DNA of 64,000 nucleotides, from the NCBI GenBank assembly GCA_029817715.1, contig JARUPY010000537.1, forward strand, positions 2,790,001-2,854,000. Direction: 5' to 3'. Position numbers and translations under genes: made by a program. The notes under the pieces are model-generated. The model was not told the origin of the DNA and did no database searches. It saw only the letters and a list, made by a program, of their open reading frames with translations. Positions 45,360 to 57,120 of the stretch are shown here, piece by piece; the stretch's first letter is position 1, and every line of letters starts with the position of its first letter. This DNA comes from Melastoma dodecandrum (taxonomy: Eukaryota > Streptophyta > Magnoliopsida > Myrtales > Melastomataceae).

Positions 45360-47180
45360 ACTCGAAGTACGGAAATTCTTCCTTTTGATCCTGAAATCGA
45401 AAGGACTTTTCATAGACTGGTTCGTGAGAAAGCTAGAGCACAACAAAGCAACATGGACGGAAACCTAATTCTACCTCAACAGAACGAGGGTCAATAGGAC
45501 ATTGATAACAGGCCGATGGTGGAATTCACTTCAGCAAAACCTCACATTAATCGGTTCTGTATCGTTGCGCCTGTGATTCAAGCTCGGGACTTTGAGATAA
45601 AAACTTCAGTGATCCAGATGATTTAGAATTCAGTGATGTTTTGAGGGTCATATTGAGGATCCACATGAGCATTTGAGCAAGTTCTTAAGCATTTGTGACA
45701 GTTTCAGGCAAAACGGAGTACCACAAGATGCAGTTCGATTGAAGTTATTTCCATTCTCCTTGACGGATAGAGCATGGAGTTGGTTAAACTCGCTACCGGC
45801 TGGATCAATCAGTACTTGGGAACAGATGGAAGAAGCGTTCCTAGATCAATATTTCCCGCCATCCAAGATATCCCACATGAGGAATGAAATTTGCACATTC
45901 AAGCAACATGAGACAGAAACTTTCGTGGAGGCTTGGGAGCGCTTAAAAAATTTATTAATTCAGTGCCCATATCATGATCTACCGGGATGGCGATAATTGG
46001 AAGCTTTCTACAATGGGTTGTCGGAAACATCGCGCAAGGACCTCAATTTAGCATCTAACGGATCATTCCTACAAAAATCATACGTAGAAGGAAGGGAGCT
46101 TTTGGAGACTATGAGGAGAACATGTGTACCGAGTCAATCGTTCGACCGAATAAGTGGTAGAAAAGTTTCGGGTGCTCATGAACTGGATGCACTCACATCT
46201 ATTCAAGCGCAGATATCGGCGTTGGCCAAGAAGTTTGAGTCGGTGAATGTGCAATCCATCCAGAGTACAACTAGAGGATGTGATATTTGCGGTGGTGGAC
46301 ATGTAACAGATCAATGCTCTGCTAGCATGGAGGAGGCTAATTTTATAGGAAATCAGAGGAACAGTCCTTATTCCAACACGTATAATCCGGGGTGGAAGAA
46401 CCATCCTAACTTTTCTTGGAAAGGGCAGCAAACAGTGGATCATCGAGTAGCGCAACCTCTGGGGTTTCAGCAACCCAAAGCCCCAGAACCAGAAAAGAAG
46501 ACGAATTTTGAGGAATTGATGATGAAGTACATAGCAAATCAAGATGCCATAATAAAAAATCAAACAGCATCAATCAGGAACTTGGAGAATCAAGTCAGCC
46601 GGCTCGCTCAAGCCTTGAACTCACGTCAACAAGGAGGGTTGCCAAGTGATACTGAGGTTAATCCATGAGAATATGTTAAGGCAGTAACTTTGAGGAACGG
46701 CCGGGCACTTGAAGAAGCACCCCCAAAGGTTTGGTCGAGTGACAACAAAAAGCCAAGTGAGATTAATGATCTTCCACAAAGACCAACCAATGAGGGGGCG
46801 AACACGTCTAGGCTGAACAAAGGACAAAATCATGAACTTCAGAATTTTCACAGAACTGTGAAGGATGCGTCCTCCGAATCTGAGGGACGCGTCCCTGAAC
46901 ATTCTGTGGAAGAAGCAGCGCAGAAGGACGTGACCCTGCCAACTGATGGACGTGTCCCTCCCCCAACTGATCAACCACATCGTCCCACTTGGATAATACC
47001 CAACATGGGGAAGATAGAACGACCACCACTTCCATTCCCTCAAAGAGCAAAGAAGCATGATGAAGCCCAATTCCGTAAGTTTCTCGACGTGTTTAAGAAA
47101 CTCCATATTAACATTCCTTTTGCAGAAGCTCTTGAACAGATGCCGAGCTACGTCAAGTTCATGAAGGACTATCGAAGAAA
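45360..47180 (+). pseudogene. Athila gag, broken
   Basis: It opens with an FDPEIERTFHRLVREKA stretch, then HLSKFLSICDSF, RLKLFPFSLTDRAWSWLNSL and FLDQYFPPSKISHMRNEI. This is the core of plant gypsy gag (retrotransposon gag domain). A C-x2-C-x3-H-x4-C zinc knuckle lies at about 46280-46320. Breaks: TAG at about 45496, a frame loss at about 45600-45660, TAA at 45994, TGA at 46666 and a frameshift near 47170. The tail (46860-46960) contains two pairs of GGGACGCGTCCC-like sites coding for repeated (K)D(A/V)xxxxxxGRVP peptides. Gag forms the cytoplasmic particle in this family. Confidence 0.9.
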
Positions 47181-47648
47181 AGAAGGTTAGGTGAGTTTGA
47201 AACCGTCGCACTAACGGAGGAATGTAGTGCCATATTGCAACGAAAACTTCCTCCTAAGCTAAAGGATCCAGGTAGTTTCACTATCCCTTGCACTATTGGT
47301 TCGCAATTCAATGGTAAGGCTCTGTGTGATCTTGGCGCAAGTATTAATCTTATGCCTTTATCTGTATACCATGAGTTAGGTTTGGGGGAAGTGAAACCTA
47401 CGTCTGTGACATTGCAGTTAGCTGATAGATCAATAACATATCCTAGGGGTATTGTTGAAGATGTGCTTGTTAAAGTGGATAAATTTATCTTTCCAGCGGA
47501 TTTTGTAGTATTAGATTTTGAGGAAGATAAAAATATCCCCATCATTTTAGGGAGACCATTCTTGGCAACAGGTAGAGCCCTCATTGATGTTCAAAAAGGT
47601 GAAATGACCATTCGGGTTAATGATGAGGAGGTGACATTTATGTTTTAA
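47180..47648 (+). pseudogene. Athila aspartic protease region
   Basis: A 137-codon open stretch (47235-47648) holds the active-site block CDLGASINLMP and the ILGRPFLATGRALIDV flap/ILG region of gypsy proteases. The frame differs from the end of gag and from the following linker, so single-base indels lie at about 47170 and 47640. The catalytic Asp is present. It would process the polyprotein if the frames were joined. Confidence 0.88.
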
Positions 47649-49440
47649 AATCGCTGAAGTGCCCGAATGAAATTGATGAATGCTTTCTAATTGAAGATGT
47701 TTTGAGCAGGTACTCTACAGAGATTCCATATGAGGATCCACTTGAAATTGCAATGAACTCAACGTCATCCGACAATGAAGAAGTACAAGAAGTGATAACA
47801 GCAATGGATGCAATACCACACATGTTAAGAGGGGCGCATTTTGAAGCCTTGGAGAGGCCGCATAATCCGATGAAACCATCTATTGAAGAACCACCCCAAT
47901 TACAGCTGAAACCATTACCTGAACACCTGAGGTATGCATATCTTGGAAGTAATGAAACTCTACCCATTATTATTTCGTCGGCACTAACAATGACACAGGA
48001 AGAGAAATTACTTCAAGTCTTGAGGGAATACTAACGAGCGTTAGGTTAGACAATTGCTGATATTCGAGGAATCAGTCCGTCAATCTACATGCACAAGATT
48101 CTGTTGGAGGAAAACCATAAGGTTTCGGTGGAGAATCAACGACGACTCAACCCAAACATGAAGGAAATAGTCAAATGGCTTGATGCAGGTATAATATATC
48201 CGATTTCTGATAGTTCATGGGTGAGTCCTGTGTAGTGTGTACCTAAGAAAGGTGGGATGACTGTGGTCTCCAATGAAAAGAATGAGCTCATTCCCACGCG
48301 AACGGTGACTGGTTGGCGAGTGTGCATGGATTATAGGGAGTTGAATAAAGCTACAAGAAAGGATCATTTCCCACTTCCTTTTATCGATCAAATGTTGGAT
48401 CGTCTAGCAGGTAAAGAATTTTATTGCTTTCTAGATGGTTATTCTGGGTATAACCAAATAGCCATAGCTGCAGAAGACCAAGAAAAGACCACTTTCACAT
48501 GCCCATATGGTACGTTCGCTTTTCGTCGAATGCCTTTTGGTCTATGTAATGCCCCAACCACGTTTCAGAGATGCATGATGGCTATTTTTACTGATATGGT
48601 TGAGTAATGCCTTGAAGTCTCTATGGATGATTTTTCTATCTTTGGAATGTCTTTCGATGATTGCTTGACAAATTTAGCTCGTGTGCTGAAACGTTCTGAA
48701 GAAACAAACCTTATTTTAAATTGGGAAAAATGCCATTTTATGGTTCGGAAGGGTATTGTTCTTGGACACAGGATATCAAACAATGGGATTGAAGTGGATC
48801 GAGCAAAAATAGAAACGATTGAAAAGTTGCCGCCACCAACATCAGTCAAAGCAATTCGGAGCTTTCTTGGACATGCAGGATTTTACAGAAGGTTTATCAA
48901 GAACTTTTCCAAAATCTCCAAGCCACTTTGCAATCTCTTAGAGAAGGACAAGTCCTTTATGTTCGATGATGACTGTCTTAGTTCCTTCAACGAGCTCAAA
49001 CAAAGGTTAATTTCTGCCCCTATAGTTATTGCACCTGATTGGAATTTACCATTTGAACTAATGTGTGATGCAAGCGATTACGCGGTCGGAGCCGTTCTAG
49101 GACAACGAGTAAACAACGTATTTCATGTCATTTACTATGCAAGTCGAACTCATGATGATGCTCAGGTAAATTACACTACCACAGAAAAAGAGTTGCTTGC
49201 GATTGTCTATGCCTTTGATAAATTTCGTAGTTATCTTGTTGGTACGAAAGTTATTGTTTTCACTGACCATTCTGCCATCAAGTACTTGATCTCAAAGAAA
49301 GAGGCAAAGCCAAGATTCATCAGGTGGGTTCTTCTTTTACAAAAGTTTGATCTTGAAATTAGGGACAGAAAAGGATCCAAAAACCAAGTTGCGGATCATT
49401 TATCGAGGTTAGAAAATGCGACTTCATCTCCTGACCATAT
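47649..49440 (+). pseudogene. Athila reverse transcriptase and RNase H, broken
   Basis: After a linker with stops at about 48032, 48046 and 48233, RT runs through VCMDYRELNKATRKDHFPLP, FYCFLDGYSGYNQI and FAFRRMPFGLCNAP. A TAA at 48605 separates this from the catalytic block, which reads SMDD where FMDD or YMDD is usual. RNase H follows: [15 protein letters not shown], the [13 protein letters not shown] block (Glu) and [10 protein letters not shown] (Asp). Apart from these breaks the sequence is close to an intact Athila pol. Confidence 0.9.
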
Positions 49441-50780
49441 GCTAATTAATGAGTCATTCCCTGATGAACAATTGTTTGCTATGAACGATTTGGCGTGCCC
49501 TTGGTATGCCGACTTTGTGAATTATATTGTTTCTAACCATATTCCCTCCGACTTTACTCCTCAACAAAAGAAGAAATTTTTGCATGACGTACGCTACTAC
49601 ATGTGGGATGAACCGTTTCTCTTTAAGCATTGTGCTGATCAAGTTATCAGGAGATGTGTGCCAGAGGAAGAAATCAAAGGCATCCTCGAACATTGCCACT
49701 CATCACCCTGTGGCGGGCACTTTGGAGGAGACCGAACAGCAGCTAAAGTTTTGCAATCAGGATTCTATTGGCCGACTCTTTCAAGGATTCATATAATTTT
49801 GTTGCATCTTGTGACAGGTGTCAACGTGTGGGAAACATCACCAGGAGACACGAGATGCCGTTGCAAAGCATCCTTGAAGTTGAGCTCTTAGATGTGTGGG
49901 GTATCGATTTTATGGGTCCCTTTATTTCATCTTTCAACAATAAGTATATCCTTATGGCTGTTGATTATGTTTCGAAGTGGGTGGAAGCAGTAGCGCTGCC
50001 TTCTAATGATTCTAAAGTCGTGTGCAAGTTTTTGAAAAAGCAGATTTTCACCCGATTTGGCACACCACGGGCTATCATAAGCGACGAAGGGACTCACTTC
50101 TGCAACCACTATTTTGATCAACTCCTGAAAAAGTATGGTATCAAGCACAAGATAGCTACAGCGTATCACCCACAGACGAGCAGGCAAGTCGAAGTCTCTA
50201 ATTGGGAAATCAAGTGTATTTTAGAGAAAACGGTATGTCCAACGAGGAAGGATTGGTCAACGAAGTTAGACGATGCATTGTGGGCATACAGGACAGCGTA
50301 TAAAAATCCAATTGGGATGTCACCGTACAGAATGGTCTTTGGCAAGGCATGTCATCTTCCGGTGGAACTCGAGCACAAGGCGTATTGGGCTCTGAAAAAG
50401 TTGAACTTAAATCTCGAAAAGCCGGTGGAAGACGACTACTTCAATTGAACGAGCTTGATGAACTTCGGTTGCAAGCATATGACAGTGCGAGAGTGTACAA
50501 GGACAAGACAAAGAAATGGCACGATGGTAAGATCATACCCAGACACTTCGAGACAATCCAACTGGTATTGCTGTTCAACTCCCGACTCAAATTATTCCCT
50601 GGGAAACTAAAATCGCGATGGTCGGGCCCTTTCCGAGTTGTTGAAGTATTCCCATATGGAGCAATTGAAGTTTTAGATGAGAGTTCGGGAAAGATATTCG
50701 AAGTAAATGGACAACGGCTAAAACATTATCGGGGAAGCTTTGAACGAGAAACATCATCGATTAACTTGAAAGAGCCTTGA
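49441..50780 (+). pseudogene. Athila integrase, broken
   Basis: An HHCC zinc finger is split by a frameshift at about 49780 ([15 protein letters not shown] before it, [10 protein letters not shown] after it). The DDE core follows in the 49768-50448 frame: Asp in GIDFMGPF, Asp in IISDEGTHF and Glu in [16 protein letters not shown] one-base loss at about 50424 shifts into the C-terminal GPFRVVEVFPYGAIEV domain (to 50780). No chromodomain is seen, as expected for the Athila lineage. Confidence 0.88.
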
Positions 50781-52336
50781 AAACGAGAAGAGAGTCAAGC
50801 TGATGACTATAAATCAAGCGCTTCTCGGGAGGCAACCCGAGTTTACTTTATTTTTTTCATTTTCATTGATATTTTTGCATAAGTTCATTTTTTTATTTTA
50901 CTTTTTATTGACAATTTTTGTTTTATTTTGCAGAAAATTCAGGGACGCGTCCCTCACAGCCGAGGATGCGACCTCGGGCATTCTGCAATTTTACAGAATC
51001 ATGGAGGACGCATCCTCCAATTTGAAGGACGTGTCCCTCCGAAAAAAAAGAAAGAGAAAACAAAATATAAAATAGTTATAATTTCTTTTAAGGGACAACC
51101 CTAACCCATTTTTTTTGTGCAGCCTTCGTTTGCCGATTTCCAGAAGGAGGAGAAGCTTGGTTCGGATAATGACAACCCCCACGACCTTGAGGACGAAAAT
51201 GATGATGATGACGGCGACGACTAGCTCACCCCAGGGGAGTACTTTGTTCTTCATCTCTTAATATTCATATTTACATCGGGGCGATGTCTAGTCTAGGTTT
51301 GGGGGTGTTGTTTGTGCTGCAAGTATGCTTATCTATGTGATTTGGGTTGATAGTCATTTCTAATTTATTGCTTGCTAGTAGTGTTTTGATTTTTAGTTTT
51401 GATTTTTTAGGTCATTTCTAGAGTAAGTCTAGGTGTGTCTAACTCTTCAGTAGACTTGACGATAACTTTGATGAGCTGACCCTTATTCGATGATGACTTA
51501 TTACGCACACGCTTACGACTTATAGAAGAGTGATAATTGAGTTTAATTGAGTGATTAAACTGTTTTTTTTTTGTGGGCAACGAATTCTCGGTATGGATTG
51601 GTAGTGAGTGAAAACAATTCTCGAAATCTAATAATGCATAGTAGTTGGTGTTGAGTGGGGCTGGCTAGACATTGATTTGAAGCAAGTCCAAAAAGAAAAA
51701 AAAAGAGAGAAAAAGAAATGTAAAAAAAAAATGGCTACCAAGACTCTGAGTACCAATGTTTAGGCGTGTGAAAAAGAAAAGTAAAGAAAAAAAAAGTGAA
51801 AGAAATGTGACTAGCGCCTAAATATGTACTTGTGGTGTGAGTCCTTTTGGTGTACTCGAGAATGAAATCCGAGGGGTGCTTCATCGCCTAATGCCTTGGT
51901 CCAACTGGACCAGGAGTCATTGATCAAATACTCGTTACATGGGTACATTAGAATGTGATGAAACATTTAGAGTCGTGTAGTTGGAATAAAGTTTGTGTTG
52001 AGAAAGTTGTTGAAAATCCTGAGGACGGGTGGATGATTAGTGTTTGGTTGGTTTTCTACGAAGTGCCGATCTAATATGTTTTATTGGAAGTCTTTTATTG
52101 TTGAGTTCACTATATGACATACCGAGTTGATCGTTGTGAACATTTTTGTGAAGTTTGATCAAAATTGAATGGTTTTTATTGACAAATGACTCGACCAACG
52201 GAAGTGAGCATGTGTATAGCTGAGAATAGAAAGAGGGTTGCTCATATTGGATTGAGTAGGGTATTGCTGAAGAGTTATCTTGGTGTTTATCTCTTTTCAT
52301 TTGCTCGAGGACTAGCAAATTGTAGGTTTGGGGGTG
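50781..52336 (+). other. Athila 3' untranslated region, no envelope-like gene
   Basis: There is no long frame and no transmembrane protein. Two further pairs of GGGACGCGTCCC-like sites occur at 50942/50963 and 51005/51026. A-rich and G-rich runs are common. The last 15 bases before the LTR (GTAGGTTTGGGGGTG) are the likely polypurine tract, and a similar AGGTTTGGGGGTG occurs at about 51294. Confidence 0.7.
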
Positions 52337-53827
52337 TGATAACTCTGTGAAAGTAGGGTTGTTTCGTATCCTTAACGAGGCTTTATGTGGTTAGTCGGAC
52401 GAGTATTGATAGGGATTTGGTAGGATTTGAGTCATTTTTTAGTTTAGTTTTATTTTAAGTCGATCTTTGTTATTTTCTTAGTTTTTGTTTCTATTTCGTC
52501 TCGAGTCGGTTATCTTGTTGATGCCTCTTGGTTTGTCATGTGTTAATGCAGGAAAATGAAGGAGATTTTGAAGCTCGGACGAAGAAAAGCGAAGAGGAGC
52601 GAAAAATGGACAGAGAGCTGAGGGACGCGTCGTTCAGATCTCAGGGACGCGTCCCTGGAGGTTCTGTAGCTGACGAAGCTTTATTGCGAGTTTTGAAGGC
52701 TAACCGCTTGAGGAGTCTTCAAGTCTTCCTAAGACTGCATTATGGAGATATAGAGGATCAACTAGTTATTTAGTTGGTAGTTTTAGATTTATTTTATTTT
52801 ATTCTCCCTAGAAATATTGCCTAGATTTGGAGAATCTTAGGAAATATTTTCTAGGGGATCTATATATCCTAGTTTTACAGGTAACTCTAAGGACCATTCC
52901 TTTTGGCTTTTAGAGTCTTTTCTTTTGGTGAAGAACGGAGGAGACATTCGTTTGAGGAGCGGAGAAGAGGTGACGGCTAGGGTTGAAGCGGAGATCGGGA
53001 CGAGGCTACTACTTCTTAGATCGGAAGATCGGGAGGGCGTTTCTCTCTTTTCCTTCTTTCCCGTTGATTTCTATGTCGTTATTGTTTTCTCCTGAACTTG
53101 GGATGAATTTCTTTTACGTTATGAACTAATTTCTTTTACTAGGACTTCAATGGAACCTAGCGATTTTATTTAACGAGTGAATTCCTTTTCTCCGTGTTAT
53201 TCAAATTCGTGTTGTTACTTATTCAAATCTTGATCTTAATGCGGTTAATTACCTGATCACCAATTAATTTGAACTGGAGACCTATTCGGGCTTGGAAAAG
53301 TTGTTTAGGTTAAGCCGTGGATTGAATAGCCTAAGTTAGCGTCTCGTTGGAAAACGGAGCTAATTAGCGAAAGGGATAGGAATATACCGAATCGCCTTAG
53401 GTAGCCATTTAGGGTTGTTTCATAATGGGTTCCCACTAGTTAATTGCCTAGGAATAGAGTGATTAGCTCGATACAGGGAATACGTCCTTAGAGCTTTCGG
53501 AAGAGGCGTAAGGAGATAATCGAACCCTAGGTTAGTATTGAGGATTTGATAACTGGAGAAAGGAAGGAACGAGTTAGATAATTCGTTAGGGGAAATTGAT
53601 AGTCCTAGGCTTTTAATATTTGATTGAACTACCGTTTATTTGCATTTTATTTCTCTCTTTTGTTATCATTCATCTTGTTTGACTTGACCTCAATATTGTT
53701 AAACGTGCGACCGCTAGGAATTTCTTTCTCTGTTGATTCTCTGTGGGATCGACCTCTACTTACCCTATCTACAAGTTAGTTAGGTTTGCTAGAGTATTTA
53801 ATTTGCCGCCTTCGACAAGCGTGATCA
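52337..53827 (+). repeat. Athila 3' LTR
   Basis: At 1491 bp it has the same ends as the 5' LTR and retains the 57-bp segment missing there. It carries the same internal open frame (52528-52773) and the same palindrome pair near 52622 and 52644, the first with one substitution. Confidence 0.9.
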
Positions 53828-53832
53828 TAAAG

Positions 53833-54041
53833 TAACGCCTAACTGGGAACCACTCCTTTGATGGGGGTTGCGATGGCTTTTTTTTTCAATATTCTTATCC
53901 ATGGAGTACAATAAGAGTAGAAAATGTATAGTAAAGCACGATATTCTATAATGTGCATCTCAAGGAAGCAAGGATCATGGGAGGCACTTACCAACCAAGA
54001 GGATAGTGGAAGGTACCCAGATATTGTGAATAGGTGGAGGG
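53833..54041. repeat. Segmental duplication block, copy 2, right of Athila insertion
   Basis: It continues the match to copy 1 from about 17092 (GGGAACCACTCCTTTGA...GGGGTTGCGATGGC) up to the copia LTR. Confidence 0.8.
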
Positions 54042-55740
54042 TGTCAGCAGAAGGAAAGTAAAAACGTGCAGGATGGTTGAGGAGTACGTGCTCTGTGTTA
54101 TCAACAGAAGAAGAGTGAATGTGTTATGCAAAATGTTCAAGGAAGCTGTGAAGTGAAACATTAGATGTATCAAGCTCATCAGGTGGGCTTTATTAGTTAA
54201 GGCCTAGAACTAATTCTAGGCTCATAAGGTCAGACGCCCATCTATTGTTAAATGAAGGTCGATGGTGGTTAGGCTTTGTAACTAACTAAATAAGAGTTTG
54301 AGTGTACTGAATAGAAGGTTCAATTTTCAGTTGAAAATTTTCCCTTTAGTTTTGAAGTGCAATAGATCATACCTTGCTTTCCTGGTACCAGACCTTGTAG
54401 GAAGATGATCAGAGCAACTAGCGAAGGCAAGATGATGGTGGATCTGGACGAAAACTCGTCGTTCTTCGTGAGTCCGGTTATCATTCAGGTTGATATTCTT
54501 ATTGCACTAGAATTAGCAGAAGGAAATTATTACACCTGGAGTAGAGCCTTCGAAGTAGCTCTATCGATTAGGAACAAGCTGTGTTTTGTTGATGGATTGG
54601 TTGAAAAACATCGTGTTGGAGATCCTCCGTTTCCATTGCAGAAGAGGTGTGATAATCCAGTCATGTCGCGGATCTAAAAGTCAATCCCCGTTCCCATTGC
54701 TTCAACGATTTATTAGATTGATACTAGAAGAGAAATGTGGAATAAACTTAAATAACAATATGTGCAGTCGGATGATTTATGCATGTCAATTGCAATTTCA
54801 ATTCCACACATTATATAATGAATTGTTATCTGTTGTGGTTGTGGTGGATGTAAATGTGACTGGATGAAAGTGTATATAGAACAATATCATAAAGACTTAG
54901 TTTTCAAGTTTCTGAATGGTTTGAGTGAAAAGTTTACTAATTTGAGATCACAACTTATGATGGGAAAGCCTTTTCGCACTCTTGGGAAAGCATATAATGC
55001 CGTTCAAAGAGAGGAATTGCAGAGATGAGTGAATAAAGGTATGTATGGATTGGGGATAGCCATGATGGCAAAGAAATACAAAAGTGACAGTAGAGATTGG
55101 AGGTTTATTTGATAAAAGAAAAGAAAGATGAGAGTTCATTTGTGCAGACTGTGGAAGAAAAGGACATATAAAAGAAAAATGCTATCAACTTGTTGGTTTT
55201 CCCGGTGGATTTAGAGGTAGAAGAGGCAGATATTTTGGTAAAAGACTTCTTGGGGTCAAGCATACTGTCAATCAAATAACAACTGAAGTACAAATGCAAG
55301 ATGAAATGGTGACAAATGCCCAATTGAGTCTTTCTAAGCATCAGGTTCAGAAGCTAATGGCCGTGCTTAATGTGGATAAAACTCATGAAAAAGTGGCAGG
55401 GACGGTTGGTTCCACGTCTCTTAATAACATTTCTACTCTGGTGGTTCCACGTCTCTTAGTAACATTTCTACTCTGATATTCCAAATCAAGTAGATAAATG
55501 ATTTCACAAAATTATTTCTGTCTACAATCCCGTGGCATTAACAAAGGTTTGGGTTGTAGATATATGGGCTACAGACCATTGTGGTTGATCTATCTTTATT
55601 CTCATCTCAGCAAGTAAACTTGATTCATCTGATGATCTATGCCTTGTTCTCTTTAAGTTGTTTCGTTTAGGATTTACAAAAGCTAGGGGACAATTGGTCT
55701 TGCTAAGCAGAAGGATGGACTGTATATATGCAAGAAATGA
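54042..55740 (+). mobile_element. Ty1/copia element, second copy, 3'-truncated
   Basis: The LTR (54042-54389) starts TGTCAGCAGAAGG and is preceded by the same GGAGG flank as the 17310 copy, followed by the PBS TGGTACCAGA. Gag follows with DLDENSSFFVSPV, NYYTWSRAFEVALSIRNKL and a readable CCHC knuckle CADCGRKGHIKEKC at about 55145. Several frameshifts occur. Homology to copy 1 stops at about 55740 after GTATATATGCAAGAAATGA. Integrase, RNase H and the 3' LTR are absent. It was copied as part of the segmental duplication, not by a separate insertion. Confidence 0.82.
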
Positions 55741-56196
55741 ACTTTATTTATCGATATTATGTTAAGCAATACGAATCAATGAGCAAGATGATATTTATCG
55801 AAGACCAATTACTAATAATATTTTTGATATATTGGTAAAAGAGAAAATATAGAGAGACTCGCTAACATTTCTTCAATTAAAATAGTTGAGGAAGTTTTAT
55901 AGCAATTGAACAAAAAAAGCTCAGTAAGATGATTGATAGGTGATTTGTGATTCAATAGTAATTTAATGAATTATTACTAGAAAACATTATTATTATTACT
56001 CGAAACCTTTAAATATATTAGAATAATATGGGATAGTTTCATATCATTAGTAATAGTTGGATAATATACCAAAAAAAAAGAGCATAGCTTTCGACGAGTG
56101 TTATTAATTTTTGGACAAAAAGTGAATTAATTAGTAACACTTGTCCTAAAAGTGAATTTCGACAAGTGTTATCACTCAACCTTTATGATAGGACCG
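55741..56196. repeat. Non-coding; dispersed repeat copy 2 and inverted GACAAGTGTTA motifs
   Basis: 55925-56035 matches 373-520. At 56090-56180 the phrase CGACGAGTGTTA, its inverse TAACACTTGTC and CGACAAGTGTTA lie close together. This may be a decayed MITE end. No gene. Confidence 0.45.
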
Positions 56197-56480
56197 TCAA
56201 CACATTCTTGCAGCAGCTTCTCCTATCGATTGTTGGAGCGAATGAGGCTGGTCATCTGGTTCAGCATCACAGGAAACTATTTGGAGAGTGTATCAACTTG
56301 GCGTTAAAGCTCAGTCATGCGTGACAACAATGTGTGGGAAGAAGCTCCTTCTCTAGCAAGGGTAGATGCCTTAATAGAATGCTCTTGATAGGTTGAGGTT
56401 GCAACAACAGAAGCATTGGCAAGAGGAGGAGGCTTTGCTGCTGCAGCACATTTGCTTCTAGTCCTCGTAGTCAGGACCCT
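56197..56480 (-). pseudogene. Ty3/gypsy gag N-terminal relic
   Basis: The minus strand reads RSKCAAAAKPPPLANASVV, REGASSHTLLSRMTEL, VDTLSK, FPVMLNQMTSLIRSNNR and EKLLQECVDGP, interrupted by TAA, TAG and TAG at positions where Gln is expected. The pattern (a sequence asking for a coiled M-T-E-L-x-R-Q-V-D-T-L heptad) fits the N-terminal helix of gypsy gag proteins. The last codons recur at 63355-63390. It has no other domains. Confidence 0.55.
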
Positions 56481-56584
56481 CTATTAATAGTTTATGGTCG
56501 AAACTTTTGTTAATGATATACACTACTCTTTCTTAGAAAGTTACTGTACATATTTTGTATAGATATATTTCAATTAACTGAAAA

Positions 56585-57120
56585 CTATACTGAAGGAAAC
56601 TTCCATTAGCATACAACGTTTCCGAAAATCACATTTTTGGAATATTTTAGTATTATTTAATTTGAATTCCGAAATTATCACAATGTAAATATATTCTTAA
56701 CTAAATCACTGACAATAAAATAAGAGTTGAATCGTTAACAACGTACATCTGCTTTTCCTCCGCAGAATCCGGCACGGCTTGGATTGTCGGTATCTTCTCA
56801 GTCCAGACCCGGAGCTCGTCGGAGATGCCGTGGATCTGGTCATCCCTCACTTTATTTTTTTTGTTGTTGCAGAGAATAGATCAAGTTCACCTGGCCGACC
56901 ACTTCCTTTTAAAGTCATCCCAATTGAATGTCTAAATTCAATTGATTTTTTATGATTTGTATGACATTATTTTACTTCAGATATTAGTCTGATTTGATTT
57001 TAATTTTTTCATTTGGATATAAACTCACACCCTTATCAGCCAGACGAGCTTACCTCTTATTCTCCATTTTTAGGTGTTTCAGTTTTTATTAGTAATTATC
57101 ACCACGTAATAAAATTTTAA
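56585..57120 (-). pseudogene. NLR N-terminal (Rx coiled-coil) relic, copy 1, with 5' flank
   Basis: On the minus strand, about 56850-56755 reads IHGISDELRVWTEKIPTIQ then AVPDSAEE. It aligns with residues 22-49 of the CNL at 11178 (ITGISDKLKAWQDKLPTIQ, DSAEE). The start codon region is replaced by a T-rich run. Upstream DNA to 57120 matches the upstream DNA of the second relic (63680-64000), for example CTCACACCCTTATCAGCCA. It is about 30 codons and not functional. Confidence 0.75.

Larger units (their letters stand above)
43788..53827 (+). mobile_element. Athila-type Ty3/gypsy LTR retrotransposon, complete structure, decayed genes
   Basis: LTRs 43788-45221 and 52337-53827 (TG...CA) are flanked by target duplication TAAAG (43783-43787 and 53828-53832). 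A tRNA-Asp type PBS follows the left LTR. The interior codes in the order gag, protease, RT, RNase H, integrase, with sequences of the Athila lineage. About 1.5 kb without an envelope-like frame precedes the 3' LTR. LTRs differ at about 30 sites by eye (roughly 2 percent) plus a 57-bp deletion in the left one, so insertion is fairly recent. All genes carry stops or frameshifts. The paralogous empty site is near 17090. A solo LTR of the same family lies at 59743-61210. Confidence 0.92.

Noticed and set aside
50781..52336. Envelope-like gene between Athila integrase and the 3' LTR
   Set aside because: No frame longer than about 95 codons and no transmembrane protein was found.
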